Assembly: GCF_027125355.1 (NCBI RefSeq)
Contig: NZ_CP114052.1
Location: 1,302,001 to 1,366,000 of the forward strand
Direction: 5' to 3'
Source: Peptostreptococcus equinus
GTDB taxonomy: Bacteria; Bacillota; Clostridia; Peptostreptococcales; Peptostreptococcaceae
Length of the DNA: 64,000 bases
The first letter of the stretch is position 1. Each line of letters opens with the position of its first letter. The position numbers and the translations under genes were made by a program. The notes below the pieces were generated by a model, which saw only the letters and a program-made list of their open reading frames with translations, ran no database searches and was not told the origin of the DNA. This document shows, in pieces, positions 63,970 through 64,000 of this stretch.

Positions 63970-64000
63970 GTTGATAATATGAAAAATCCATATTATCAAC
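63970..64000 (+). terminator. Terminator hairpin at the window end
   Basis: GTTGATAATATG / CATATTATCAAC, 12-bp perfect stem. The T-run, if any, lies beyond the window. Confidence 0.6.

Noticed and set aside
1..64000. Prophage, insertion sequence or defence island
   Set aside because: No transposase, integrase, phage structural gene, terminal repeat pair or defence protein was recognised anywhere in the window.

Overview
This is low-G+C chromosomal DNA from an anaerobic, amino-acid-fermenting Firmicute. The best fit is the Peptostreptococcaceae (Clostridioides, Acetoanaerobium or Peptostreptococcus relatives). The evidence is D-proline reductase accessory genes (prdR, prdC), a full selA-selB-selD set in which SelD is itself a selenoprotein, a six-gene Rnf complex, a FabK-type fatty acid operon, and very A+T-rich intergenic DNA with canonical sigma-A promoters. 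The species cannot be fixed from sequence reading alone. Most genes lie on the minus strand; the plus-strand exceptions are prdC, dacA, an SPFH protein, rnz and two AEC transporters.

Layout. 1-7.9 kb is a Stickland/selenium block: start of prdR (cut by the window edge), divergent prdC, selD-selA-selB, and an ornithine cyclodeaminase-family gene with a 13.8-copy hexamer repeat in its leader. 7.9-20.1 kb is mixed housekeeping and accessory DNA: a comEA gene split at an A8 tract, a DacA-type carboxypeptidase, a DUF2325 protein with a Cys-rich tail and a Fur-like operator, an SPFH/zinc-ribbon protein, an ABC exporter, TatD, NiaR, MscL, a MoxR/vWA pair and a DMT transporter. 20.2-25.5 kb is leuS (T-box), rsfS, yqeK, nadD, recX. 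25.6-38.1 kb holds rnz, then the cell-shape operon mreB-mreC-mreD-pbp2-rodA followed by two radical-SAM-linked genes and an RNase E/G gene, with radC upstream. 38.2-48.4 kb is the fatty acid operon accB-accC-accD-accA-fabT-fabH-acpP-fabK-fabD-fabG-fabF-fabZ with a FabT-like operator. 48.4-53.4 kb is rnfCDGEAB. 53.8-58.7 kb holds a stand-alone FakA-C-like domain, a P-type ATPase behind a yybP-ykoY (Mn) riboswitch, ridA and threonine ammonia-lyase. 58.9-61.8 kb is rplU-prp-rpmA-obgE-yhbY with an L21 leader. 61.9-64 kb is a tandem pair of AEC permeases.

How it fits together. The Stickland genes (PrdR/PrdC, the Sec machinery for the proline reductase selenoprotein, and possibly ornithine cyclodeaminase as a proline source) and the Rnf ferredoxin:NAD oxidoreductase are the energy core of a proline-reducing anaerobe. 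The rest is growth housekeeping. I did not find a clearly new multigene system. The items most worth checking are the selenoprotein SelD, the leader hexamer repeat, the comEA A8 split, two related Fur-like operators, the FabT protein with a 96-residue acidic N-terminus, and the regulatory palindromes ahead of accB.
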